From NCBI GenBank assembly GCA_040752005.1, contig JBFMFX010000005.1, positions 62,001-126,000 of the forward strand: DNA of 64,000 bases, read 5' to 3'. The position numbers were made by a program, and so were the translations under genes. The notes under the pieces were generated by a model, which was not told the origin of the DNA, ran no database searches, and saw only the letters and a program-made list of their open reading frames with translations. The DNA is from RBG-16-66-20 sp040752005 (GTDB lineage Bacteria; Pseudomonadota; Gammaproteobacteria; Burkholderiales; SG8-39). Positions 33,251-41,459 of this stretch are shown here, piece after piece. Within the stretch, counting starts at the first letter, position 1; each line of letters starts with the position of its first letter.

Positions 33251-33965
33251 GTGGACCACTGGCAGAGGATCGAGGCCGCGATCGCGGGCCTTGCGACCGA
33301 TTGCGTGCCGGTCGCGCTCTGGCGCCACTTTCCGCTTGACGATCAGGACCCTACGCGCCTTGCCGCCCGCACGGTCGAATTTCAGCGCGCCTTCGACTTC
33401 GACCTCGTCAAGTTCATGCCCTCGGGCACCTACGGGGTCGAGGACTGGGGAGCGAAGACGGCCTGGCGGGGCGCCGCGAACGGCGCGCGCGAGGTGATCG
33501 AAATCGCCGTCAAGCGCGCGGAGGACTGGCCCAGGCTGGCGCGGCTGGATGCGCGCGCCGGCGTGCTCGGCGCGCAGAACGACGCGCTCGCGGCCGCTGC
33601 GAAGGCGCTCGGCGGCGCGATGCCGATCCTGCAGACGGTGTTCAGTCCGCTCACCACCGCGAGAAAGCTCGCCGGCGAGGCGCTGCTTGCGCACCTGCGC
33701 GAGGCACCGCAAGCCGTGGCGGAGGGGCTCGCCACGATCACCGAGGTGACGATCGAGTTCGGCCGCGCGGCGCTCGCAGCCGGCGCGCACGGGTTTTTCT
33801 TCGCCACGCAGCTCGCCACGACCGACGTCCTCACGCTCGCCGAATACGAGCGCTTCGGCGTGCCCTACGACCTGGCGTTGTTCGACGCCTTTCGCGGTCA
33901 GACCCGCCTCAACCTGCTGCATCTGCACGGCGAGCGGCCGATGTTCGACCGGCTCTCCGGCTACC
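33251..33965 (+). pseudogene. Uroporphyrinogen decarboxylase-family protein, C-terminally truncated
   Basis: About 238 residues of a UroD-superfamily TIM barrel: VPVALWRHFPLDDQDP, FDLVKFMPSGTYGVEDWG, SPLTTARKLAG, AAGAHGFFFATQLATTD and LHLHGERPMFDRL. A full member has about 340 residues. At GYPV (about 33962) the similarity stops and the frame continues as junk to a stop at 34075, because the DNA is now the C-terminal end of a Bug receptor in another frame. Members of this branch are often methyltransferase or decarboxylase-like and not haem enzymes. GTG start. Confidence 0.8.
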
Positions 33966-34101
33966 CGGTTTCCGCGCCAAGGTGCGCGCGCTCGGCGCCG
34001 AGCCGATGGGAGGCTCGCCCGCCGACTTCCGGCGCCTGTTCGAGGAGGATTACGCGCGCTGGGGCGAAGTGGTGAAAATCTCCGGCGCGAAGATTGACTG
34101 A
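33964..34101 (+). pseudogene. C-terminal remnant of a Bug/TctC receptor
   Basis: In the frame +2 to the UroD-like gene the sequence reads PGFRAKVRALGAEPMGGSP, then FRRLFEEDYARWGEVVKISG and the stop at 34099-34101. This is the canonical last 43 residues of a Bug receptor (compare the ends of receptors 1, 2 and 6). The rest of that gene is missing, so a deletion joined the two genes. Confidence 0.75.
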
Positions 34102-34102
34102 A

Positions 34103-34125
34103 GCGGGGCGCGCTTCGCGCCCCGC
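34103..34125 (+). terminator. Hairpin after the UroD/Bug remnant
   Basis: A 9-bp stem GCGGGGCGC/GCGCCCCGC with a GCTTC loop, directly after the remnant stop codon. No T-run follows, so termination strength is uncertain. Confidence 0.4.
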
Positions 34126-34147
34126 CTGTGCAGGGAAGGCGACGACG

Positions 34148-34387
34148 ATGGCCGACGAACCGAACCGTACCCGGGTGACGATACTCACCGGCGCGTACCG
34201 CATCCGCGGCTACATAGACCTGATTCCGGGCGCTCGCGTCACCGACTTCATGGCCGAAGCGAAGGAGTTCATCGCCGTCACCCACGCCGAGGTGTTCGAG
34301 CTGGAGGTCGGCGGGCGCATGCTTCTTTCCGTCCCCTTCCTCAACGTCAACCGCGATCACATTCAGGTGATCGCGCCGGAAAAATAG
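34148..34387 (+). CDS. Small conserved hypothetical protein
   Basis: A 79-residue mostly beta protein: TRVTILTGAYRIRGYIDLIPGARVTDFM, then AEVFELEVGGRMLLSVPFLNVNRDHIQVI. The pattern resembles a small Sm/SH3-like barrel family of unknown function (possibly DUF6812), assigned with low certainty. GGAAGG at good distance supports the ATG at 34148. Its stop abuts the stop of the convergent dioxygenase gene. Confidence 0.65.
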   Translation: MADEPNRTRVTILTGAYRIRGYIDLIPGARVTDFMAEAKEFIAVTHAEVFELEVGGRMLLSVPFLNVNRDHIQVIAPEK

Positions 34388-35167
34388 TCAGGCGGGGTCG
34401 AAGCGGTACGCGTCCATCGCGAGCGAGCCGGTCTCGACGCCGTCGTAGACGCGTGTGGCGCGATAGTCGGGACCGGCCGCGCCCAGGGCGACGAAAAGCG
34501 GCAGGAAGTGCTCCTCGGTCGGATGCGCGCGCGCCCCGTGCGGGTTGCGCGAGCGGTACTCGGCGAGCGCGTCCAGCTCGTGCGCTTCGATTCGCTCCTT
34601 CACCCACTGCTGGAACTCGCGCACGTAGGCGGCGGGCGGCCCGCCCCTGCGCTCGCGCAGGTTGTGGGTGAGATGGCCGGAGCCGACGATCAGGACGCCC
34701 TCGCGGGCAAGCGCGCCGAGCGCCGCGCCGAGCGCGAGGTGATGCCGCGCGCCGAGCTCGGTCTGCACCGACACCTGCAGCACCGGGACTTCGGCCTCCG
34801 GATACATGTGCAGCAGCGGCGCCCACGCGCCGTGATCCAGTCCCCGGCAACCGTCCAGCGCAGCGGTGAAACCGGCGTCCTTGAGAAGCGAGAGGGCGCG
34901 GCGCGCGACGTCCGGCGCGCCCGGGGCCGGATACGCGATCTCGTAGAGCGGCCTCGGAAAGCCGTAGAAATCGTGGATCGTCGCCGGCTTGGCGCTGCCG
35001 GTGAGCATCGGCAGATGCGTTTCCCAGTGCGCCGAGGCGACGAGGATCGCCCGCGGACGCCCCAGCGAGCGCGCAAGATGCGCCCACGCCTCGCGCACCG
35101 CGCCCGGCTCGAGCGCGTGCATCGGCGAGCCGTGCGAGAGAAACAACACCGGCAGCGCTTTCGCCAT
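34388..35167 (-). CDS. DODA-type extradiol ring-opening dioxygenase (YgiD-like)
   Basis: A 259-residue class III extradiol dioxygenase. Metal and active-site blocks: FLSHGSPMHALEPG, LVASAHWETHLPML, LDHGAWAPLLHMYP, VGSGHLTHNLRER and the final HPTEEHFLPLFVALGAA. Bacterial members cleave catechol-type rings, and YgiD acts on DOPA. Last gene of the LysR-controlled DoxX-GST-DODA operon; its ATG overlaps the GST stop by one base (TGATG). Confidence 0.92.
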   Translation of the reverse strand: MAKALPVLFLSHGSPMHALEPGAVREAWAHLARSLGRPRAILVASAHWETHLPMLTGSAKPATIHDFYGFPRPLYEIAYPAPGAPDVARRALSLLKDAGFTAALDGCRGLDHGAWAPLLHMYPEAEVPVLQVSVQTELGARHHLALGAALGALAREGVLIVGSGHLTHNLRERRGGPPAAYVREFQQWVKERIEAHELDALAEYRSRNPHGARAHPTEEHFLPLFVALGAAGPDYRATRVYDGVETGSLAMDAYRFDPA

Positions 35168-35775
35168 CACCTCACGAGACCTTCGGCGCGCAGAGCTTCC
35201 TGCACCTTGGGCCGTTCCTGCACGCGCCTGTGATACGCGGTGAGCGCCGGCCAGCGGCCGAGGTCGTACTTCGCCACCGGCGCCCAGTTGAGGACGGTGA
35301 AGAGGTAGGCGTCGGCGACGCTGAAGCGCTCGCCCATCAGGTACGCCCGGCCGTCGAGCTGCCTGGCGAGCCACTCGCAGCGCACATCGAGCCGGTCGGT
35401 GACTCCTTTTCTCCACTCCGGCGTGAGCGCCGGGTTGAAGAAGTTGCCGAAGCCCTTGTGCAGCTCGGAGGTGATGAAGTTGAGCCATTCCTGCAGCCGG
35501 TAACGCTCCATCGTGCCCTGCTTCGGCGCCAGGCCCGACTCCGGCTTCGAGTCGGCCAGGTACTGCACGATCACCGGACCTTCGGTGAGCACCGTGCCGT
35601 CGTCGAGCTCGAGCGCCGGAACGTAGCCCTTGCCGTTCACGCGCAGGTAATCGCCGCCGTCGGCGAGCCGCTTCGTCTTCAGATCCACTGTCTGCAGCTC
35701 GACCGGGATGCCGGCTTCGCGCGCGACGATATGAGGCGACAGCGAGCATGCGCCCGGGGAGTAATACAGCTTCAT
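35167..35775 (-). CDS. gst: Beta-class glutathione S-transferase
   Basis: A 202-residue cytoplasmic GST: MKLYYSPGACSLSPHIVARE, with the beta-class cysteine at residue 10, glutathione contacts in GYVPALELDDG and LTEGPVIVQYLAD, and the C-terminal helical domain motif FSVADAYLFTVLNWA. It conjugates electrophiles or quinones with glutathione. Overlaps doxX by 4 nt at its start and the dioxygenase by one base at its end, so the three genes are tightly coupled. Confidence 0.93.
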   Translation of the reverse strand: MKLYYSPGACSLSPHIVAREAGIPVELQTVDLKTKRLADGGDYLRVNGKGYVPALELDDGTVLTEGPVIVQYLADSKPESGLAPKQGTMERYRLQEWLNFITSELHKGFGNFFNPALTPEWRKGVTDRLDVRCEWLARQLDGRAYLMGERFSVADAYLFTVLNWAPVAKYDLGRWPALTAYHRRVQERPKVQEALRAEGLVR

Positions 35776-36197
35776 GCAATGGCTCCTTCGGTTCTGCGGT
35801 TGAAAATGAGGCTGGAAACCGCGTAGCGGCCGTCGCCGAGCAGCGCCTGCGCGATCGCGGCCGCGACGAGAAAGGCAGGATACTCCCAGCCGCCGTTGGG
35901 GGCGCTGAAAAGCCAGCCGTTGCCGGCGTGCGCCCAGGTGGCGCCGACGAGGATCGGCACCAGCGCCGCCGACACCCAGCGCGTGCCGAGCCCGGCGAGC
36001 AGCAGCGCCCCGCCTGCGAGCTCCGCCCAGAACGTGACGTAGGCGAGCGCCCCCGGCAGGCCGAGGGACTCGAAGAACTTCACGGTGCCCGGCAGCGTGA
36101 AGACGGCGTACTTGAGCAGTGCGTGCGCGAGGAACATGGTCCCGAGCGCGGCGCGCAGCACGAGCGCCGCCCAGGGTGCAGTGCGGGGATCAATCAT
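35772..36197 (-). CDS. DoxX-family membrane protein
   Basis: A 141-residue inner-membrane protein with four hydrophobic helices (LRAALGTMFLAHALLKYAVF, YVTFWAELAGGALLLAGLG, SAALVPILVGATWAHAG, PAFLVAAAIAQALLG). DoxX relatives are linked to quinone or thiol redox balance. AAGGAGG precedes the ATG at 36197. First gene of the operon, divergent from a LysR regulator, an arrangement typical for a stress-inducible unit against quinones or aromatic electrophiles (inference). Confidence 0.88.
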   Translation of the reverse strand: MIDPRTAPWAALVLRAALGTMFLAHALLKYAVFTLPGTVKFFESLGLPGALAYVTFWAELAGGALLLAGLGTRWVSAALVPILVGATWAHAGNGWLFSAPNGGWEYPAFLVAAAIAQALLGDGRYAVSSLIFNRRTEGAIA

Positions 36198-36251
36198 GGA
36201 ATGCCTCCTTTCGGTGGGTAGAAGGCGCGCACTTTGATACTTCTTGCGATC

Positions 36252-36303
36252 GGGATAAAGTCCAAAATTCGGGAAAGTTTCTTGCTGAAAGAGGGATAAA
36301 AGT
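36252..36303. promoter_or_regulatory. Divergent regulatory region with repeated boxes
   Basis: Direct repeats GGGATAAAGT (36252-36261) and GGGATAAAAGT (36293-36303) stand 41 bp apart, and ACTTT at 36231 pairs with AAAGT of the first box. This AT-richer 108-bp region is the obvious place for LysR binding controlling both directions. The operator limits are a guess. Confidence 0.4.
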
Positions 36304-36305
36304 TC

Positions 36306-37205
36306 TTGGACCGGCTGCGCGTCATGACGGTGTTCGCCAAGGTGGTGGAGCAGGGCAGCTTCGCCCGCGCCGCCGAACGGCTCGGCATCTCCACTTCCGC
36401 CTGCTCGCGGCAGGTGGCCGAACTGGAAGCGCATTTAGGGACACGGCTGCTTCAGCGCACCACGCGCCGGCTGTCGCTCACCGAGAGCGGCCGCGAGTAC
36501 TACGAGCGCTGTGTGCAGTTGCTCGCCGATCTGGAGGAGGCCGAGCAGGCGGCGGCGGAGAGCGCGGCGCGGCTGCGCGGCACGATCCGGCTCACGACGG
36601 CGATCCATTTCGGCGTACGCCACGTCGCGCCCGCGATCGTCGCCTTCCGCGAGCAGCATCCCGAGGTGCGTTTCGACGTTTCGCTCTCGGACCGCGTGGT
36701 GGATCTGGTCGAGGAGGGCTATGACCTCGCGGTGCGGATCGGCTCGACCGGCGGCGAGAACGTGGTGGCGCGAAAGCTCGGAGAAGCGCGGCTCGTCGCC
36801 TGCGCCTCGCCCGCGTACCTCGCCGCGCGCGGCGCGCCGAAGAGGCCAGAGGACCTGGCGCGGCACGAGTGCCTGATGTACGAATACCTGCCGGTGCGCG
36901 GACTGTGGCCATTCCGCGATCGCGACGGCCGCGACCGCTCGGTGCGCGTCTCGGGGCCGCTGCGCTCGAACAACGGCGATCTTCTCGCTGCCGCGGCGGT
37001 CGCCGGCGCGGGCATCGTATTGGAGCCCGATTTCATCGTCGGCGCGGAGCTGAAGGCGGGGCGTCTCGTTCCGGTGCTCGCCGGCTATGCGACGCCCGCG
37101 AGCCCGATCTACGCGGTCTATCCCAGCCGACGCTACCTCAGCACGAAGGTGCGCGCATTGGTGGACTTTCTCGCCCGGCGGTTCGAGAACGCGCGCTGGG
37201 CGTGA
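36306..37205 (+). CDS. LysR-family transcriptional regulator
   Basis: A 299-residue LysR regulator of the CrgA/DmlR-like group. HTH at residues 1-60 (MTVFAKVVEQGSFARAAERLG, STSACSRQVAELEAHLG), then a substrate-binding domain (IRLTTAIHFGVRHVAPAIVAF, GYDLAVRIGST, LLAAAAVAGAGIVLEPDFIVG). TTG start at 36306; an internal ATG seven codons in is less likely by family alignment. Likely controls the divergent DoxX-GST-DODA operon in response to an aromatic or redox signal. Confidence 0.93.
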   Translation: MDRLRVMTVFAKVVEQGSFARAAERLGISTSACSRQVAELEAHLGTRLLQRTTRRLSLTESGREYYERCVQLLADLEEAEQAAAESAARLRGTIRLTTAIHFGVRHVAPAIVAFREQHPEVRFDVSLSDRVVDLVEEGYDLAVRIGSTGGENVVARKLGEARLVACASPAYLAARGAPKRPEDLARHECLMYEYLPVRGLWPFRDRDGRDRSVRVSGPLRSNNGDLLAAAAVAGAGIVLEPDFIVGAELKAGRLVPVLAGYATPASPIYAVYPSRRYLSTKVRALVDFLARRFENARWA

Positions 37206-37392
37206 CCCGTTCGAACTCCATCCGAGCGAGCCACGCCCCCTCGGGCTGCCGGCGTGCTTCCAAGCCGAAGCGGCGCCGCAACCGCAGCGCGATTGCGTTC
37301 TCCTGCAGCACGTCGCCGTGAATGCGGGTGACGCCCGCATCGCGGGCATGCGCGAGCAACCGCGCGAGAAGCGCGGTTGTGTTTGCAACAGC
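37206..37392 (-). pseudogene. GNAT acetyltransferase C-terminal remnant
   Basis: Within the 360-bp gap 37206-37565 the minus strand reads ALLARLLAHARDAGVTRIHG, then DVLQENAIALRLRRRFGLEA and WLARMEFERV, the last strand-helix elements of a GNAT domain. There is no start, no acetyl-CoA loop and no clean stop, so it is a gene fragment. The rest of the gap (37393-37565) shows nothing. Confidence 0.55.
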
Positions 37393-37565
37393 GCAGTGCC
37401 GCGCTCGTGAGGAATTCTTGTCCGCGCGTGCCGCGTCGAGCAGCGGCAAATCGGCGCGCGCAGCCGGCCGCAGCGAAGTGCAGGCGTTCGCGAGCTGGCT
37501 TGAGAAAGAAAGCGCGAGGGATGCGGCCGAGGCCGGCCTCCCGCCCGCGGCGCGAGCGGCCGACG

Positions 37566-39050
37566 CTACGCCCGCGCCGCGACCGCGGCGCTCGCGCCGG
37601 CGATCCGCCCGAACACCGCGCCGTTCGTGAGGCCGGTGCCGCCGGGATAGTTGAACCAGAAGATTCCGCCGACCAGCTCGCCCGCGGCATACAGGCCCGG
37701 TATCGGCGGCCCGTCGGTGGACAGCACCTGCGCGTCGGTATTGATCCTCAGCCCGCCGAAGGTGAACGTGATGCCGCAGGTGACGGCGTACGCTTCGAAG
37801 GGCGGTGTGTCTATCGTGTTCGCCCAGTTGGATTTGTTGATCGCCAGACCCGTCGTGCAGCGCCCATCCTTGACGTTCGGGTTGAACGGGATGTCGGTGC
37901 GCACCGCGGCGTTGTAGCGGCGGATCTCCTCCAGCGCCGCGGCGCCGTTGGTGTCCTCCAGCTTGGCGCACAGCTCTTCCAGCGTGTTGCCGACCCGCTT
38001 CGTCACCTGGCGGATGCGGTATTCGTCGCGAAGCTGCGCCTTCACCTTGGCGTCGAAGATCTGCCAGGCGAACTGGCGCGGCTGGGCGAGGATGACGCGC
38101 CCGTATTTCGCGTAGGTGTAATTGCGGAAATCCGCGCCCTCGTCGAGAAAACGCTTGCCCTCGGCGTTGAGGTAGATGCCCCACGGGTAGGAGTGCTTCT
38201 GGAACTGGTCGCCGACGGCGAGATCGCCGAACTCCGGGGCGTTCCTGTCCCACGCCACCGCGTGGCAGCCGGACCAGTTGCCGGCGGGGGCGGCGCCGGC
38301 TTCCAGCGCCATGCGGATCGCGTCGCCGGTGTTGAACCGCGTGCCGCGCACCTTGGCCAGTTCCCAGTTGGGCCCGAGATAGCGCGCGCGCCATTCCGGA
38401 TTCGCCTGAAAGCCGCCTGCGGCGAGCACCACGGCGCCGGCGCGCACCTCGATCGTGCGGCCGTCCTTCTTCAGGCGCACACCCTTCACGCCGTCGTCGT
38501 CGGTCATGAGACCGGTCGCGCGCGCCGAGTACCAGATCTCGACGCCTTCGCGCCGCGCGATCGCCGTGAGCGAATCCACCAGCCCCGGCCCGCCGCCGAC
38601 CGCCTCGACCGTCAGTCCGCCCCAGAACTGGAATCTGCCGCCGATATTGAACGCCTGCCGGCCCCACGCGGCGGTGAAGCGCACGCCTTTTTCGCGCATC
38701 CAGACGAGCGTCGGCAGGCTGCGCCGCACCAGCACCTCGGTGAGGTCCGGGTCGCAGCGGTCCTCGGTCACGCGCGCCATGTCGTCGAAGAACTGCTCCT
38801 CGGTGTAGGTGCCGAAGTCGGTGCGCGCGATCTCGTCTTCGGAGAGGTCCGGAATGAGCTTTTTCAGGTCCTCGACGCCGTTGTAGGCGACGCGCATCAG
38901 CCCGGCGGTGAAGCGCGAATTGCCGCCGGATTCTTCCTCGCTCGCGCGCTCCAGCACCAGCACGCTCGCCCCTTTTTCGCGCGCGGCGAGCGCCGCGCAC
39001 AGGGCGGCGTTGCCCGCGCCCACGATCACCACGTCATAACGGTTGGTCAT
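37566..39050 (-). CDS. tcuA: FAD-dependent tricarballylate dehydrogenase-like protein (TcuA family)
   Basis: A 494-residue flavoprotein of the succinate dehydrogenase/fumarate reductase type. FAD motif YDVVIVGAGNAALCAALAARE at the N-terminus, SGGNSRFTAGLMRVAY, GVKGVRLKKDG, and the C-terminal FTFGGLRINTDAQVLS plus GLYAAGELVGGIFWFNYPGGTGL. TcuA oxidises tricarballylate to cis-aconitate; its partner TcuB is not present. Fourth and last gene of the minus-strand operon, 49 bp after the MmgE/PrpD gene. Confidence 0.85.
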   Translation of the reverse strand: MTNRYDVVIVGAGNAALCAALAAREKGASVLVLERASEEESGGNSRFTAGLMRVAYNGVEDLKKLIPDLSEDEIARTDFGTYTEEQFFDDMARVTEDRCDPDLTEVLVRRSLPTLVWMREKGVRFTAAWGRQAFNIGGRFQFWGGLTVEAVGGGPGLVDSLTAIARREGVEIWYSARATGLMTDDDGVKGVRLKKDGRTIEVRAGAVVLAAGGFQANPEWRARYLGPNWELAKVRGTRFNTGDAIRMALEAGAAPAGNWSGCHAVAWDRNAPEFGDLAVGDQFQKHSYPWGIYLNAEGKRFLDEGADFRNYTYAKYGRVILAQPRQFAWQIFDAKVKAQLRDEYRIRQVTKRVGNTLEELCAKLEDTNGAAALEEIRRYNAAVRTDIPFNPNVKDGRCTTGLAINKSNWANTIDTPPFEAYAVTCGITFTFGGLRINTDAQVLSTDGPPIPGLYAAGELVGGIFWFNYPGGTGLTNGAVFGRIAGASAAVAARA

Positions 39051-39099
39051 CTGCGTTCCTGGCTTACTGGGTGGTCGGATGCGGCTGCGGCCGTGTGGC

Positions 39100-40434
39100 T
39101 CACGGCCGCAGCGAAGATTCTTCGTCCAGCCGCCACAGCCGCGCAAGGAGCGCCGCGGCGCCCTCGCCGCCGAGCACCGGCGAGACGAGCTCGAGAAACT
39201 TGTCCTCAAGCTGCGCGTCGCTGAGCGGCTGCTCCGGATCGCCGACGCGAGTCGGCTGAAGGTGCTCCGCGCGGCGCCCGTCGGCGGTCTCGATCGCCAC
39301 GCGCGCCGCGCGCTGCGCGGGGAAGGCGCGGTCGAGCCCGGGATCCACCGCGATCTCTATCCGTTGCATCAGCGCGCGCGTCGCGGGATCGGCGAGCCGC
39401 TCGGGCGCGAAGGCCGCAAGGCGCACGCGGCCGTGCGCGAGCGCGTGCGCCACCACGTAGCGCAGCGAAAAGCGCGCCTCGGCACTCGTGCGCGGCGCCT
39501 CGTGTCCGGCCACCTCCAGCGCGGCGCGGTAGGTCGCCACGCGCACGCGCGCGATGTCGCGCGCGGCAAGCCCCATGCGCTCCTTCAGCGCGAGCGCACC
39601 GTCAATCGCCGCAAACGCATGGCCGCAGCAGGCGTGGTTCTTGAAGGTGATGCGCGCGATGTGGTGATCGCTTCCGAGCGTGGCAAGCGCCGGCTCCCAG
39701 TCGGGGGCGTCGCTCATCGCGCGGCCGAATCCCGCTTCGCCTTCAAGCACGTCGAGCGCACCGGTTGCGCCCTCGCGCGCGGCGAGCGCCGCCGTCACCC
39801 CGGCTTCGGCGGCGCGGCCGGCGTGCAGCGGCTTGGACGTCGAGTCGCCGCGAAACGCCTGCTGCAGTCCGGCGGCGAGCGTCGCCGCGGTCGCAAGCGC
39901 GTGCGCGAAGCGCTGCCCGTCCAGGCCGAGGATCTCCGCCGCCGCGGCGCAGGCGCCGAAGCAGCCGATCGTCCCGGTCGAATGCCAGTAGCGGTAATGC
40001 GCGCGGCCCATCGCGGCGGCGATGCGCGTCGAGATCTCGTAGCCGGCGACCACCGCACGGAGAAAGTCGAGCCCGGAGGCGCCGAGCGCCTGGGCGAGGG
40101 CGAGCGCTGCGGGAATGGTCGGCGCCCCCGGGTGATAAATGCCCTCGCGGTAGATGTCGTCCACTTCGAGCGCGTGCGCGGCGGTGCCGTTGATGAGCGC
40201 CGCGGCGCGCACCGGTGCGCGGCGCCCGAGCGCAAGGCGTGCGCCGCCATGGTCGAGCTCCTCGGCGAGCGCGCGCTCGACGAGCTGCGCCGGCGCGGCG
40301 CGCGCGCCGGCGACCATCGCCGCATGCAGGTCAATCACCGCGCGCTTGGCGTGATGCAGCACGCCGCCCGCAAGCGGCTCGCGGCGCTGGCGCACCGCCC
40401 AGTCGGCGAAGCGCTCGACGACGCCCCCGTTCAT
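39100..40434 (-). CDS. MmgE/PrpD-family protein
   Basis: A 444-residue member of the 2-methylcitrate dehydratase/aconitate-decarboxylase fold. Visible: RFADWAVRQRREPLAGGVLHHAKRAV start, LINGTAAHALEVDDIYREGI, YHPGAPTIPAALALAQALG, ISTRIAAAMGRAHY, KNHACCGHAFAAIDGAL with the metal-free active site, and VEDRT-like end replaced by RDIARVRVATYRAALEVAG. Third gene of the four-gene operon. A role in hydration/dehydration of a tricarboxylic acid fits with the neighbouring TcuA-like protein, as inference. Confidence 0.88.
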   Translation of the reverse strand: MNGGVVERFADWAVRQRREPLAGGVLHHAKRAVIDLHAAMVAGARAAPAQLVERALAEELDHGGARLALGRRAPVRAAALINGTAAHALEVDDIYREGIYHPGAPTIPAALALAQALGASGLDFLRAVVAGYEISTRIAAAMGRAHYRYWHSTGTIGCFGACAAAAEILGLDGQRFAHALATAATLAAGLQQAFRGDSTSKPLHAGRAAEAGVTAALAAREGATGALDVLEGEAGFGRAMSDAPDWEPALATLGSDHHIARITFKNHACCGHAFAAIDGALALKERMGLAARDIARVRVATYRAALEVAGHEAPRTSAEARFSLRYVVAHALAHGRVRLAAFAPERLADPATRALMQRIEIAVDPGLDRAFPAQRAARVAIETADGRRAEHLQPTRVGDPEQPLSDAQLEDKFLELVSPVLGGEGAAALLARLWRLDEESSLRP

Positions 40435-40480
40435 CGCTCGGGCGCGCCGCGAGCGGCGCGCACCCGGTGCCCGGCCATCC

Positions 40481-41446
40481 TCAGTTCGCCCGGATGCCGG
40501 CCTTTCGCACCACTTCGCTCCAGCGCGCCTGCTCGCGGGCGATGAAGTCGGCGTACTCCTTCGGCGTCGAGCCGACGGCTTCGGCGTTGTCCACCGCGAG
40601 CCGCTCGGCCACCGCCGGTTGGCGCGCGGCGTGCGCCGCGGCGTCCGCCAGGCGCCGGATGATCTCGGCGGGAACCTTCGCCGGTGCGTTCAGGCCGTAC
40701 CACTGCGTCGTCTCGAATCCGGGGTAGCCCTGCTCGGCCACGGTCGGCACGTCGGGAAGGATCGGCAGGCGGCTCGCGCCACCGACCGCGATCACGCGCA
40801 GCTTGCCGGCCTTGACGTGCGGCAGCAGTGGCGGCGTTCCGGCCGCGGTGGCGTGCGTGCGCCCGGCAAGCAGGTCCACCAGGTTCGGCCCGGTCCCCTT
40901 GTAAGGAACATGCACCAGGTCAATGCCGGCAGTCAGTTTGAGATATTCCATCGCCAGGTGCCCGGCCGATCCGTTGCCCGCGGAGCCGTAGTAGAGCTTG
41001 CCGGGGTTCTTCTTCGCCAGCGCGACGAACTCGCGCAGGTCCTTCGCGGGCACGTCCGCCGGGACGACGAAGATCGACGGCACCTTGGCGAGCAGCGACA
41101 CCGCGGCGAAATCGCGATTGGTGTCGAACGGCAGGCTCTCGTACATGAAAGGATTGACCGCGAGCGAGCCGATGTGTCCGATGATCAGCGTGTAGCCGTC
41201 GGGCTCCGCGCGCGCCACGTCCTGCATCGCGAGGTTGCCGCCACCGCCGCCCTTGTTCTCGATCACGAACGTCTGACCGAGCGTCTTCTCCATCTCGGCG
41301 GCGAAGGCGCGCGCGATGATGCTGCTCGTGCCGCCGGGGGCAAAGGGCACCACCAGCCGGATCGGCTTGGCGGGCCAGCCCTGCGCATGGACGTGCACGG
41401 GCAAGGTCACGAACACGGTGAGCGCGGCGGCAAGCCATCGAATCAT
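40481..41446 (-). CDS. Bug/TctC-family periplasmic receptor 4
   Basis: A 321-residue receptor: signal peptide MIRWLAAALTVFVTLPVHVHA, cleaved before QGWPAKP; LVVPFAPGGTSSIIARAFA, FVIENKGGGGGNLAMQDVA, IDLVHVPYKGTGPNLVDLLAG, and the ending WSEVVRKAGIRAN. GGGAG precedes the ATG. It lies 13 bp after the ThDP enzyme gene and 46 bp before MmgE/PrpD, inside the operon, so its ligand may be the substrate of that pathway. Confidence 0.94.
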   Translation of the reverse strand: MIRWLAAALTVFVTLPVHVHAQGWPAKPIRLVVPFAPGGTSSIIARAFAAEMEKTLGQTFVIENKGGGGGNLAMQDVARAEPDGYTLIIGHIGSLAVNPFMYESLPFDTNRDFAAVSLLAKVPSIFVVPADVPAKDLREFVALAKKNPGKLYYGSAGNGSAGHLAMEYLKLTAGIDLVHVPYKGTGPNLVDLLAGRTHATAAGTPPLLPHVKAGKLRVIAVGGASRLPILPDVPTVAEQGYPGFETTQWYGLNAPAKVPAEIIRRLADAAAHAARQPAVAERLAVDNAEAVGSTPKEYADFIAREQARWSEVVRKAGIRAN

Positions 41447-41459
41447 GCGGATTCTCCCG

